This document shows, piece after piece, positions 50,420 to 59,297 of a stretch of 64,000 bases of DNA (positions are counted from its first letter, which is position 1; each line of letters starts with the position of its first letter). The translations under genes and the position numbers were made by a program. The notes beneath the pieces are model-generated. The model was given only the letters and a program-made list of their open reading frames with translations, did no database searches and was not told where the DNA came from. The stretch is taken from positions 62,001-126,000 of the forward strand of contig JAIDXM010000005.1 of the NCBI GenBank assembly GCA_029058745.1, written 5' to 3'. Source of the stretch: Muribaculaceae bacterium. GTDB taxonomy: Bacteria; Bacteroidota; Bacteroidia; Bacteroidales; Muribaculaceae.

Positions 50420-50634
50420 TTTGTTGTGTAAAAGCCAGAATTATTGATGATACACGCGTCATTTGTGACGATGCTACGTGTATCATTGATTATAAGCTTT
50501 GGATGAAAAAAGGTAGTTGGTGGTGGTTACTGTCAAATAACGGGATTTGTAGTTATTGTTGTAGAATTTTGTTGCAAATTAATTGCAGATACTTTAGGTA
50601 TGTGCTCAAAATTAATAAATGTATAGCTTCATAA
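50416..50634 (+). CDS. Doubtful 72-residue ORF after the cassette gene
   Basis: The ORF starts in the stop codon of the 172-residue gene (ATGA at 50416-50419) and runs through a nested hairpin (50443-50490) into repeat B. It is Cys- and Trp-rich (WMKKGSWWWLLSNNGICSYCC) and resembles nothing recognised. The tight overlap argues for expression; the hairpin and the end within a repeat argue against a conserved protein. It may be non-coding. Confidence 0.3.
   Translation: MICCVKARIIDDTRVICDDATCIIDYKLWMKKGSWWWLLSNNGICSYCCRILLQINCRYFRYVLKINKCIAS
50443..50490 (+). repeat. Nested hairpin downstream of the cassette gene
   Basis: ATGATACACG (50447-50456) and CGTGTATCAT (50477-50486) are perfect inverted arms, extended by four weaker pairs. 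Inside is a second hairpin CGTCA, TTTG, TGACG (50457-50470) with a six-base unpaired tail. It has no T-tract, so a simple intrinsic terminator is unlikely; a folded single-strand recombination site or RNA structure is possible. Confidence 0.55.
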
Positions 50635-50754
50635 GATAAGAGGCGAACTTTCGAATTCGGATTCAGTTGCAATGAAACCCCATTGTAACTGAATCCGAAT
50701 CAAAAATTTCATCCGCATATTTCATAATTCTATACAATACTTAATTTAAAATAC
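50599..50754 (+). repeat. Cassette-flanking direct repeat, copy B
   Basis: This copy matches 49706-49862. Its hairpin (50654-50699) differs by paired changes: where copy A has A and C opposite T and A, copy B has G and C opposite T and G, so pairing in the stem is kept or improved. The preserved pairing suggests selection on the folded form. Confidence 0.9.
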
Positions 50755-50870
50755 ATCCTTATTTATTCCTGTGTAAGACAATATATTGGTGAGGATATGC
50801 CATTGGAATGATTAGATTGCCTTAACGGTAACGTGCTGACAGCGCAGTGGGAAGAGTTCGGAGGTGCCGT

Positions 50871-51896
50871 TCAGAGTGCGGAGATGAGTGTGTCGATGTC
50901 TTCTTCGGTAGTTGCCCAGTCTGTTACGAATCGCACAGGTGTCTCCTTCTCACGGCGGGGTCCCCATAGTTCGAACGACGCTATCTTTTTCAGGCTGTCG
51001 ATTTTCTCGTTTGGCAGGACGAAGAACTGCTGGTTTGTCGGAGAGTCGATATAGAGTCTGTATCCTTTTTCCACGAATCCGGCTTTTAGTCTCATAGCCA
51101 TGGCTATCGCATGTTTCCCTATCTTCTCGTAAAGCCCATCTGTAAAAAGAGCGCAGAACTGTACACCCAGCAAGCGTCCTTTGGCAAGAGTGGCGCCATG
51201 CAATTTGATAAGGGATGCGAAACGTGGCAGAAGTTCCGGCCTCCGCGTCACCACGGCTTCCCCGAACAGCGCTCCGCATTTTGTGCCTCCGATATAGAAC
51301 ACGTCGCTAAGCTCCGCCACGTCCTTCAGTTGCAATTCTCCGCATTCTGCGGCCAATCCGTAGGCAAGCCTTGCCCCGTCGATATATAACGGTATGCCAT
51401 ATTCATCGCATACTTTCCTGATGGATTCGAGTTCATCGCGCGTGTAAAGCGTGCCGAGTTCCGTTGGATATGATATATACACCATTGCCGGACGTACAAT
51501 ATGGATATAGGTGTCATCATTGCGGTAATCTTTTATATATCCGCATATTTCCTCCGCCCTCAGTTTTCCGTCATGATTGGGAAGAGTCAGCACCTTGTGC
51601 CCGTTTGACTCTATGGCACCTGCCTCATGGACGTTGATGTGTGCAGTGTCGGCGGCAATCACGCCGTCGTTGTGGTCCAGAAGACGGTCTATTACCACGG
51701 CATTGGCTTGTGTGCCACCCTCCAGGAGATATACCGCCCCTTTCTCAAATCCGCATGCATGCAGTATCAGCTCACGTGCTTTAGCCGTGAATTCGTCACA
51801 TCCGTAACCGACGGTGTGAAGATTGTTGGTTTCCACAAGACGTCTCATCACCTCCGGATGGGCTCCTACCATATAGTCACTGTCAAAGTATATCAT
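50871..51896 (-). CDS. Threonine aldolase-like PLP enzyme
   Basis: The 341-residue fold-type-I PLP enzyme is of the low-specificity L-threonine aldolase/beta-eliminating lyase group, cleaving threonine or allo-threonine to glycine and acetaldehyde. Family features are FDSDYMVGAHPEV at the start, VYLLEGGTQANAVV, IPLYIDGARLAYGLA with the PLP-binding Asp, and the Schiff-base Lys in FYIGGTKCGALFGE. It is cytoplasmic and appears intact. Its codon and base composition match the core genome and it separates two AT-rich islands. It stands alone. Confidence 0.92.
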   Translation of the reverse strand: MIYFDSDYMVGAHPEVMRRLVETNNLHTVGYGCDEFTAKARELILHACGFEKGAVYLLEGGTQANAVVIDRLLDHNDGVIAADTAHINVHEAGAIESNGHKVLTLPNHDGKLRAEEICGYIKDYRNDDTYIHIVRPAMVYISYPTELGTLYTRDELESIRKVCDEYGIPLYIDGARLAYGLAAECGELQLKDVAELSDVFYIGGTKCGALFGEAVVTRRPELLPRFASLIKLHGATLAKGRLLGVQFCALFTDGLYEKIGKHAIAMAMRLKAGFVEKGYRLYIDSPTNQQFFVLPNEKIDSLKKIASFELWGPRREKETPVRFVTDWATTEEDIDTLISAL

Positions 51897-51978
51897 TTTA
51901 GTCTGTATTCCAGCGGTGGGGAAGGAGACTTCCGTATGCCGCCATTTGTTTATGGCGTAAAATTACAAAAAAAAATCG

Positions 51979-51986
51979 TAACTTTG
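51979..51986 (+). promoter_or_regulatory. -7 promoter element of the restriction-modification operon
   Basis: TAACTTTG on the plus strand matches the Bacteroidetes -7 consensus. The -33 position has no TTTG. Transcription would start near 51993, 49 bases before the first possible start codon. Confidence 0.5.
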
Positions 51987-52125
51987 CAATCTGAACTGCA
52001 TTTGCGCTGACAAAGGCCAATCATTGTGAATAATAATCTATGTGCTTAATATTAAGGGATTCCCTTGTGGTTGCAAAAGGGTTTGGTCACCAGTCAGCAC
52101 TGCTCGGAAGTTCCACTGCTTTTCT

Positions 52126-53586
52126 ATGGGAAAGTTGTCATCCAGAGAGGTAGGTTTTGATAGAAACAACCCTCTTTCAATATATGATTATAGCCGATTC
52201 CTTATCGGTCAGTCACTTCATTCTCTTTTAGGAAATGTCGCAGTTGAGCACAAGCGAAAAGGCAAAGGTGGATTAGGTCAGATGGTCGAGGAATTGTTTT
52301 TTGGTTATAAAATCAATTCTAATCGGGAAGCAGACTTCGGAGAAGCTAAGGTGGAATTGAAATGTACTCCATTGCTTAAATCTAAATCAGATGGGTCTTT
52401 TAGGATTAAGGAAAGGCTTGTTTGTACAATGATTGATTACTTTGAACTTGCCGATACAAAATTTGAGGATTCACATCTTCTGTCTAAATGTCAGGTGATG
52501 CTCCTGTTGTTCTACCTTCATATAAGCGGCACACCAATTTACGACTATGAATTTCTTTTTCGTATTTTATGGCAAATACCCGAAAAAGATTTAATTGTGA
52601 TAAAAAACGATTATGAAACCATTGTAAAGCGTGTTCGTAAGGGGGAGGCTCATCTTATATCAGAAGGAGATACTATGTATCTCGGAGCTTGTCGTAAAGG
52701 ACAAAAAGGAGATTCCCCGCAGAGCCAGCCATTTTCTAATGTCAAAGCCAGCAGGCGGGCGTTCAGTCTTAAGCCGGCTTATATGCGTTACATTCTTCAA
52801 CATGTGATTGACTCCGGGAATAATTATTATAATAATTTCCAAACTGCTGATAGTTCTAACTACGAACTTGTCAGTACTCATGAATTGGTAGGGTCTTCTT
52901 TTGAAGATATTATTATAAATCGATTTTCCCAATTTTATGGATTAAACTATGTTGAAATATGTTCAAAACTTGGGATCACTCCATATCAGGCTAAGAGTAA
53001 ATATGCAGATATCGCCGGACTGATTGCATCAAATTCTAAAAGTAAACGCATTTCAGAAGCAGATGAATTTGTTAAATCTGGCATTATGATGAAAACCATT
53101 AGATTACGTAATAATGGTATGCCAAAAGAAGCGATGTCATTTAAGAATATCGACTATCAGGAAGTTTTCGATAATGATAAATGGCTCGAATCAGAGGCTT
53201 ACGAGATTTTCACTAATCGATTTCTATTTGTAATTTTCAAGCCTAAGCAAGGTGAAACCATTACATTTGACAATGACAAGACGGGACAAAATATAACAGA
53301 GCAATCCTATGTGCTTGACCGTGCATTCTTTTGGACTATGTCTCCTGATAATCTTGAATCAGCCCAAAAGTATTGGAAACACATCCGAGAGAATGTAATA
53401 GCCAATAGAATAGGACTGCAATATTTTTGGAATATCTCTGACAACAAGGATTTTCATGTCAGACCAAAAGCTTCAAGGAAAGTCCAGCTTACTGCGAATC
53501 CGCATGGTGGTGAAGTAGAGAAATATTCCTATTGGCTGAACGCTTCTTTTGTTAAACGAATTATTGATGAAAATGCAAATGTATAA
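52126..53586 (+). CDS. Sau3AI-family type II restriction endonuclease (GATC-type)
   Basis: The N-terminal half has the MutH/Sau3AI nuclease core: GGLGQMVEELFFGYKINSNREADFGEAKVELKC, with the catalytic D and ExK. Sau3AI proteins of about 490 residues have two MutH-like halves, as does this one (486 residues from 52126), and cut before GATC. The start was placed at the Met at 52126 (MGKLSSREVGFDRNN), because the preceding 28 residues from 52042 do not resemble the family. The cognate C5 methyltransferase follows with a 38-base overlap. The gene is AT-rich, fitting horizontal acquisition. Exact site specificity is inferred. Confidence 0.88.
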   Translation: MGKLSSREVGFDRNNPLSIYDYSRFLIGQSLHSLLGNVAVEHKRKGKGGLGQMVEELFFGYKINSNREADFGEAKVELKCTPLLKSKSDGSFRIKERLVCTMIDYFELADTKFEDSHLLSKCQVMLLLFYLHISGTPIYDYEFLFRILWQIPEKDLIVIKNDYETIVKRVRKGEAHLISEGDTMYLGACRKGQKGDSPQSQPFSNVKASRRAFSLKPAYMRYILQHVIDSGNNYYNNFQTADSSNYELVSTHELVGSSFEDIIINRFSQFYGLNYVEICSKLGITPYQAKSKYADIAGLIASNSKSKRISEADEFVKSGIMMKTIRLRNNGMPKEAMSFKNIDYQEVFDNDKWLESEAYEIFTNRFLFVIFKPKQGETITFDNDKTGQNITEQSYVLDRAFFWTMSPDNLESAQKYWKHIRENVIANRIGLQYFWNISDNKDFHVRPKASRKVQLTANPHGGEVEKYSYWLNASFVKRIIDENANV

Positions 53587-54922
53587 TTCCGACACTTCCA
53601 TTCATTCTGCGTCCCTTTGTGAGCCATTGGCCGCATATTGTTCCTGTTGTAAGCAGAAGTCTCTGTTTGCAAACGAAACTATCTCAACCAGTCCGGAAGA
53701 CATACGGGTGATTGAGCTTTTTGCAGGCGTCGGGGGGTTCAGGATAGGCCTTGAAAGAGCCTCAAAACTTTTTAAGACAATTTGGAGCAATCAATGGGAG
53801 CCTTCAACCAAGAGGCAAGACGCTTCGTCTATTTATTGTGAGCGATTCGGGTATCTCGGACATTCCAACGTTGACATTAATTTGGTTGATGTAGCCGACA
53901 TACCAGATGCGGATCTTTTGGTCGGGGGATTTCCTTGCCAGGATTATTCAGTGGCGACAACACTCAAAAACTCCGGTGGCATTGAAGGGAAAAAAGGTGT
54001 TCTATGGTGGCAGATACATCGTATCTTAAGCACACATCAAGCTCCTCCGAAATATTTAATGCTTGAAAACGTTGACCGGCTCCTTGGTTCGCCTGCCACT
54101 CAGCGAGGACGAGATTTCGCAATTATACTTGCATCGCTTTCAGATCTTGGATATATGGTTGAATGGAGAGTGATAAATGCGGCGGAGTATGGGATGCCTC
54201 AACGACGTAGGCGAACCTATATATTTGCATACAAGAAAAACACCAATATCGCCCAATCATTTGCCAATGCCAAGGATTGGCTTTTGCGAGATGGTTTTAT
54301 GGCAAGTGCCTTTAAAGTTAAAAACAGCGATTGTGTGCCATCTTCGTTTATAATCAAGGGTTCTCTTTCTGAAGTATCCACATCTTTTAATAGGGGTAAA
54401 TCTTTGTCTCCGTTTAAGAATAGCGGGGTTATGATTGACCGAACAGTGCATACGGCAGCTACTGAACCTTATTATTCGGGACCGTTCGTTACTCTCGGAG
54501 ATTTGTTGTTGCCGGATTCCGATGTGCCTGATGAATTCTATATTCACGATGAGGATGTCCCGAAATGGCAATATGCCAAAGGTGGAAAATCGGAGAAACG
54601 GGTAAATAAAACTACCGGCTACGAGTATAATTACTCTGAGGGAGCGATGGCTTTCCCTGACAGCACCGAAAAGCCGTCTCGTACAATTATCACAGGGGAA
54701 GGAGGTGCTTCTCCATCTCGATTCAAGCACGTTATTCTTACTAAAAGTGGTAAATATCGACGACTGACTCCCGTTGAATTGGAACGTCTTAATATGTTTC
54801 CAGACAACCATACCCTTGGTGCTTCAAATATGCGCCGGGCATTTCTGATGGGGAACGCGCTTGTGACAGGTATAGTTGAGCGCCTTGGAATAGAAATGCT
54901 TAATCGATTATTCTCTGAATAA
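53549..54922 (+). CDS. DNA (cytosine-5) methyltransferase of the Sau3AI-like system
   Basis: All main motifs of m5C methyltransferases are present: I (VIELFAGVGGFRIGLER), IV with the catalytic Cys (VGGFPCQDYSVA), VI (LENVDRLL), VIII (QRRRRTYIFAY) and X (GNALVTGIVERL). It should methylate the C of GATC and protect host DNA from the preceding nuclease. The track start at 53549 lies inside the endonuclease gene; the Met at 53573 or 53579 is also possible because the first 50 residues are not conserved. The order R then M is the reverse of the usual protective order. A weak hairpin terminator follows. Confidence 0.94.
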   Translation: MLNELLMKMQMYNSDTSIHSASLCEPLAAYCSCCKQKSLFANETISTSPEDIRVIELFAGVGGFRIGLERASKLFKTIWSNQWEPSTKRQDASSIYCERFGYLGHSNVDINLVDVADIPDADLLVGGFPCQDYSVATTLKNSGGIEGKKGVLWWQIHRILSTHQAPPKYLMLENVDRLLGSPATQRGRDFAIILASLSDLGYMVEWRVINAAEYGMPQRRRRTYIFAYKKNTNIAQSFANAKDWLLRDGFMASAFKVKNSDCVPSSFIIKGSLSEVSTSFNRGKSLSPFKNSGVMIDRTVHTAATEPYYSGPFVTLGDLLLPDSDVPDEFYIHDEDVPKWQYAKGGKSEKRVNKTTGYEYNYSEGAMAFPDSTEKPSRTIITGEGGASPSRFKHVILTKSGKYRRLTPVELERLNMFPDNHTLGASNMRRAFLMGNALVTGIVERLGIEMLNRLFSE

Positions 54923-54945
54923 TATTGTCAGTGAGTCACTACATG

Positions 54946-54970
54946 GTTGCGTTTTTTTAATGCAACTTTT
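54946..54970 (+). terminator. Weak intrinsic terminator after the methyltransferase gene
   Basis: GTTGC and GCAAC are separated by an eleven-base loop and followed by TTTTATT. The stem is short, so termination may be partial. Confidence 0.45.
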
Positions 54971-54992
54971 ATTGCCGGAAATGTGTGGGGCG

Positions 54993-56192
54993 TTAGTTGG
55001 GGTCGAGGTCTGCGGGTATTTTCTTCGAGAAGAAAGCGAAAGTCACGGTAAGAATAGCCATTACGATGAAAACGATTGCCGTGGAGTGCATGATATCGCC
55101 GATTCCTACAAGAGGGGCGACTATGGCTCCGAATATATATCCCATTACTCCAAGTATGGCAGAGGCGCTTCCGGCATCGGTTTTCCCTTCGTTCATGGCG
55201 AGTGTGTTGCTGACAGTGAAAATCATTCCGAGAGCAAACATCGACGGGAGCAACAGAGCCTCATACGCCCAGAAACGGTCAACGCTCCAGAGGACTATGC
55301 ATTCGGCCACAATGGCAGGGAAGAGGAGCAAAGCCCCGAAGAATGCGGCTCTCTTTAGGATATGGAATTTCAGGGCAACCATGGACCCTCCCGCTATGAA
55401 CAGGGCGTTGAAACCCATGAACAGTCCGAAATGAATCTGCGAGAACCCGAAGTGGGTCTGTATAATAAACGGGGCAGAGGATACGTAGGCGAACAGGAGT
55501 CCGAGGGAGGTGCCTTTCAGCAAGGTGTGGGTCATGAATCTCCGGTTGGCAAGCAATACCCGATAATTTGCAAATGCCTCCCAGAGCGACCCTTTTGCCC
55601 GCGAGGAAGGGGAGAGAGTCTCCTTGAGCCGAGGTGAGAAACATAGTAGCAACACTGCGAAGGCCGCGAGAAATACGAATACCCCTTTCCATCCGAAACT
55701 GTCGGAAATGAATCCTCCAAGCACCGGGGAACAAGCCGGGGCGAAACCGTTGATTGCCCCTATGACAGCCATAGTCTTGGCGAGTTGCCGTCCTCCGTAA
55801 AGGTCGGCGGGTATGGTGCGGGCCAGGAAATAGCCCCCGGAGGCTCCGAGTCCTTGTATCAGGCGGCAAATGAGAAAGAAATGTATGGTGGGAGAGAGAA
55901 GGGAGACGAGCGCTCCGGCAATGAAAAGGACAATCGACCATACGAGAATGCTCTTGCGCCCATATTTGTCGCTCACCGGGCCGAGAATAATCTGGCCAAT
56001 ACCTAAGCCGGCCATACCCATTGTAAGACCCAGCTGTACAGTGGAAACGGAACACCGGAAATAGCGTGTCATCTCCGGGAGGGAAGGGATGTACATATCG
56101 TTTACAAAGGAGCCGAACGCGCTCAAGCCGGCCAGAAAGACCACAAGGAACGTGTAGTTTATCGCAACGGAAGTGCCGGAAGTGTTTTTCAT
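54993..56192 (-). CDS. Bcr/CflA-family MFS drug exporter
   Basis: The 399-residue protein has twelve hydrophobic segments. The first helix region (FGSFVNDMYIPSLPEMTRYFRCS) and the MFS loop GPVSDKYGRKSILVWSI are typical of the DHA1 group containing Bcr (bicyclomycin, sulfonamide and dipeptide export). It should be an inner-membrane proton antiporter. It stands alone between the restriction system and the Fe-S reductase operon. Drug specificity cannot be read from sequence. Confidence 0.9.
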   Translation of the reverse strand: MKNTSGTSVAINYTFLVVFLAGLSAFGSFVNDMYIPSLPEMTRYFRCSVSTVQLGLTMGMAGLGIGQIILGPVSDKYGRKSILVWSIVLFIAGALVSLLSPTIHFFLICRLIQGLGASGGYFLARTIPADLYGGRQLAKTMAVIGAINGFAPACSPVLGGFISDSFGWKGVFVFLAAFAVLLLCFSPRLKETLSPSSRAKGSLWEAFANYRVLLANRRFMTHTLLKGTSLGLLFAYVSSAPFIIQTHFGFSQIHFGLFMGFNALFIAGGSMVALKFHILKRAAFFGALLLFPAIVAECIVLWSVDRFWAYEALLLPSMFALGMIFTVSNTLAMNEGKTDAGSASAILGVMGYIFGAIVAPLVGIGDIMHSTAIVFIVMAILTVTFAFFSKKIPADLDPN

Positions 56193-56248
56193 TTCATGTA
56201 AATTCTATATAAATAAAAAACGCTTCCGGCACATGATGGTTCGTTTTG

Positions 56249-57658
56249 TCACGCTTCCCGTTTCAGTTGCTCCACATAGTTGTCGATTCGGTGCAGCTCT
56301 TCAGGGATATGGATTCCTTGCGGACAGTGGGGGCTGCATTGGTTGCATCCGATGCAGTGGCTTGCCTGCCGGAGTTTCGGGACACTGCGGTCGTAGCCCA
56401 CGAGGAATGCCCTTCTTGCCTTGCGATAGTCCGGGTCCTGGGAGTTTTCCGAGACATTCCCCTCGTTGATGCATTTGTTGTAGTGCAACAGGATTGCCGG
56501 GATGTCGATTCCATAAGGACACGGCATACAGTATTTGCAATCGTTGCAAGGAATCGTGTCAAACTTCATCATCAGGGTCGCTGTCTTTTGCAGGAAGTTG
56601 AAATCCTCCTCAGAGAGTGGGGACAGGGGAGCGAAACTTCCGATGTTGTCCTGAAGATGTTCCATCCTGTTCATGCCGCTGAGCACAGTCAACACTCCGG
56701 GGAAGCTCCCCGCGAAACGGAACGCCCAGGAAGCCACGCTCAGTTCCGGTTCGCGTTGCTTTAGACGGGCCACGATAGGGTCGGGCACATTGGAGAGGCG
56801 GCCGCCGAGAAGAGGTTCCATAATCACCGCCGGTATCCCGCGCTTGTGCAATTCGTTGTATAGATATTCCGCGTCAGTGTTTCTTGGGTTGATGTCTTTG
56901 GCATATTTCCAGTCGAGATAATTGAGCTGAATCTGCACGAAGTCCCATTTGTATTCGTCATTGCGAGAGAGGAGATAGTCGAACACCGAGACATCCCCAT
57001 GATAAGAGAATCCGAGATTCCTGATTCTTCCGGCCTTCCTTTCCTCAAGCAGGAAGTCGAGTATGCCATTGTTGATATAGCGGTTTTCGAATTCCTCCAT
57101 GCCGTTGCCCATGCCGATGGCATGCAGGAGCATATAGTCGATATAGTCTGTCTGCAGTTCCTTGAGGGAATTGCGGTACATGGCAATGGAGTTCTCCCGT
57201 TCCCAGGTGGCCGGGGCGAAATTCGAGAGCTTGGTTGCTATGAAATACTTGTCGCGGGGATGTCTGGCGAGAGCTATTCCCGTGGAGCGTTCCGAGAAAC
57301 CCTTGCAATATGCCGGCGATGTGTCGAAATAGTTGACTCCGTGTTCCAGGGCGTAATCCACAAGTTGATTCACCGCCTCCTGGTCAATCTCGGCATCCCC
57401 CTTCTGGCCTTCCCCTTTTTCCAAAGTCGGGAGCCGCATCATGCCAAATCCGAGGAGCGACACTTTGTCGCCCGTATTGGGTGTGACACGATAGGTCATG
57501 CTGTCTTTCGATGGTTCCTCTCCGGAAGCAGGAACCACGTTCTTCTTTCCGTTGTCCAGACAGGAGGAAATTCCAGCCGATGCAATCCCGGCAAGTCCTA
57601 ATGTTTTCAGGAAATCACGCCGTGAAAAACGTTTGTCGTCTATATTGTTTCTATTCAT
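56249..57658 (-). CDS. Tat-exported aldo/keto reductase with two 4Fe-4S clusters
   Basis: The N-terminus has a twin-arginine signal (FSRRDFLKTLGLAGIASAG) and a Cys that could be lipidated (GISSCLDN). An aldo/keto reductase domain follows (GVNYFDTSPAY with the conserved Asp and Tyr), and the C-terminal 100 residues add ferredoxin motifs CNDCKYCMPCPYGIDIP and CIGCNQCSPHCPQGIHIP. Such fusions are common in anaerobes. It probably reduces a carbonyl compound with electrons from the neighbouring polyferredoxin, whose gene ends 16 bases upstream. The substrate is unknown. Confidence 0.9.
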   Translation of the reverse strand: MNRNNIDDKRFSRRDFLKTLGLAGIASAGISSCLDNGKKNVVPASGEEPSKDSMTYRVTPNTGDKVSLLGFGMMRLPTLEKGEGQKGDAEIDQEAVNQLVDYALEHGVNYFDTSPAYCKGFSERSTGIALARHPRDKYFIATKLSNFAPATWERENSIAMYRNSLKELQTDYIDYMLLHAIGMGNGMEEFENRYINNGILDFLLEERKAGRIRNLGFSYHGDVSVFDYLLSRNDEYKWDFVQIQLNYLDWKYAKDINPRNTDAEYLYNELHKRGIPAVIMEPLLGGRLSNVPDPIVARLKQREPELSVASWAFRFAGSFPGVLTVLSGMNRMEHLQDNIGSFAPLSPLSEEDFNFLQKTATLMMKFDTIPCNDCKYCMPCPYGIDIPAILLHYNKCINEGNVSENSQDPDYRKARRAFLVGYDRSVPKLRQASHCIGCNQCSPHCPQGIHIPEELHRIDNYVEQLKREA

Positions 57659-57674
57659 AGGTGGTCGGATTTTT

Positions 57675-59246
57675 TTACATTATGCTGTGGGAGGAATGCC
57701 CTTCGACGTATATCGCGCTGAAGGGCCGGGCCGGGCAGAGGTTCTCGCAAGCGCCGCATCCTATGCATCGTTCGGTGTTGACTACAGGAATCTTCAAGGA
57801 TTCCGGATCGGCTGCATCCGAAGGAACCATCTGGATAGCCCCGGAAGGGCAATGGCGGGCACAGTTGCCACATTCCACACCGTCGGAGAGAGGTATGCAA
57901 TTCTTTTTCACCCACACGGCATGTCCTATTCGTATTGAAGATTTCTCCTCGGTGGAAACCGGGCGTATGGCACCTGCCGGACACACGTCTGAACAGCGGG
58001 TGCATTCCGGACGGCAGTAGCCGGTCTCATACGACATCTCAGGCTGCATGAGTCTGGTGAGGTCGGTGGAAGGGCGTAACACATTATTGGGACATACCGA
58101 CACGCACAGCTGGCATGCCGTGCAGTGCTGCGCGAAATTGCGGAGGCCGCCGGCCCCGGCAGGCACGATTGGGTTTGCTCTCACAGGGGCTTTCTTGTCC
58201 TCGATGACGGCGAGTCCGCCATCCACCTTTTTCTCCTCCGCCTTGATAATGGACGAGGCCGCCACCATGGCAGACACCGACAGGAATCCCCGTCGTCCGG
58301 AATCGACGCTTCCCGTCTCAGATGGCTCATGGCAGACACTGTCAGGCTGTGCCGCAGATTTATTCAGACGACATCGCATGGAGATGGCACCATGCGAGCA
58401 GTTGTAGAGGCAGTCCATACATGCCACACATCGGCTGTAGTCGATGGAATGGTTCTTATAGTCGATGCATGATGATTTGCAACTGCGGGCACACAGGCTG
58501 CAGTCCTTGCATCTGCCGGTGTCGATTACAGGGCGTAGCACCGAATAGCGCGACAGGAGTCCGAGAACGGTTCCCACCGGGCATACCGTATTGCAGTAAG
58601 TGCGTCCCCCTCGCCATGCCAGGATTGCAATCACTATGAATGAGACAGCGGCAATCGCGAAAGTAGGAATGCTCTTTATCCAGACCTCTTTTTCATAGAA
58701 GGCATAGCTTCCGGCTCTCTCCGCGAGCCAGGCCAGGAGGTTGTTGCCCCACCCGTAGATGGGGGCGAGGAGGTTTGACACAATCCGTCCGTAGGAACTG
58801 TAGGGGGCGAGCAGAGCGACGAATGAGCCTATTCCGGCCACCACCGCAACCACGAAAAGCGCCAGTATGCCGTAGCGAAGCCATTTGATTTCGCGGGAAT
58901 AAGAAAACCGGAATCTCTTCTTTTTCCTCATCCCGCTTATATGGGATATGAAGTCCTGCATAACTCCAAGAGGGCATATAACAGAGCAATATACGCGTCC
59001 GGCGAGGAGCGTGAGAAGAACGAGCGCAATCACTATCCCCACGTTCAGGGAAAGCAAAGCCGGAAGGAACTGTAATTTAGCTGTCCATCCGAGCACACTG
59101 TGGATTGTGCCTGTGAAATCGAGAAACAGAGCCGTTACCGCCATAAAGAACAGCACGGCGAGTGTAATCCTTATTTTCCTTAACATATCGTTTCTGTTGT
59201 GTTGGGGTTTAGGTTGAATTGATTCGGATTTGTATTGAGTCGGCAT
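57675..59246 (-). CDS. Membrane polyferredoxin, NapH-like, with an internal Tat-like segment
   Basis: The first 240 residues have five or six membrane helices with NapH/CcoG-type Cys patterns (CSVICPLGVMQD, CNTVCPVGTVLG), then two 4Fe-4S motifs (CKDCSLCARSCKSSC, CVACMDCLYNC). A twin-arginine stretch, GRRGFLSVSAMVAASSI, occurs near residue 320, followed by a second ferredoxin part with four more clusters (CTACQLCVSVCPNN, CTRCSDVCPAG, CGNCARHCPSG, CIGCGACENLCPAR). It probably moves electrons across the membrane to the aldo/keto reductase encoded just downstream. The internal Tat-like piece suggests a fusion of a NapH-like and a NapG-like protein. The start at 59246 lies 52 bases after a promoter element. 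Confidence 0.88.
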   Translation of the reverse strand: MPTQYKSESIQPKPQHNRNDMLRKIRITLAVLFFMAVTALFLDFTGTIHSVLGWTAKLQFLPALLSLNVGIVIALVLLTLLAGRVYCSVICPLGVMQDFISHISGMRKKKRFRFSYSREIKWLRYGILALFVVAVVAGIGSFVALLAPYSSYGRIVSNLLAPIYGWGNNLLAWLAERAGSYAFYEKEVWIKSIPTFAIAAVSFIVIAILAWRGGRTYCNTVCPVGTVLGLLSRYSVLRPVIDTGRCKDCSLCARSCKSSCIDYKNHSIDYSRCVACMDCLYNCSHGAISMRCRLNKSAAQPDSVCHEPSETGSVDSGRRGFLSVSAMVAASSIIKAEEKKVDGGLAVIEDKKAPVRANPIVPAGAGGLRNFAQHCTACQLCVSVCPNNVLRPSTDLTRLMQPEMSYETGYCRPECTRCSDVCPAGAIRPVSTEEKSSIRIGHAVWVKKNCIPLSDGVECGNCARHCPSGAIQMVPSDAADPESLKIPVVNTERCIGCGACENLCPARPFSAIYVEGHSSHSIM

Positions 59247-59297
59247 AGGAGGAGCCGGAGCATTCTTTAAAATTGTGATGCCTCAACGGTCTCAGTG

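Noticed and set aside
46500-54970. Integrative conjugative element or prophage
   Set aside because: No integrase, relaxase, tra or phage structural gene was found in the region.
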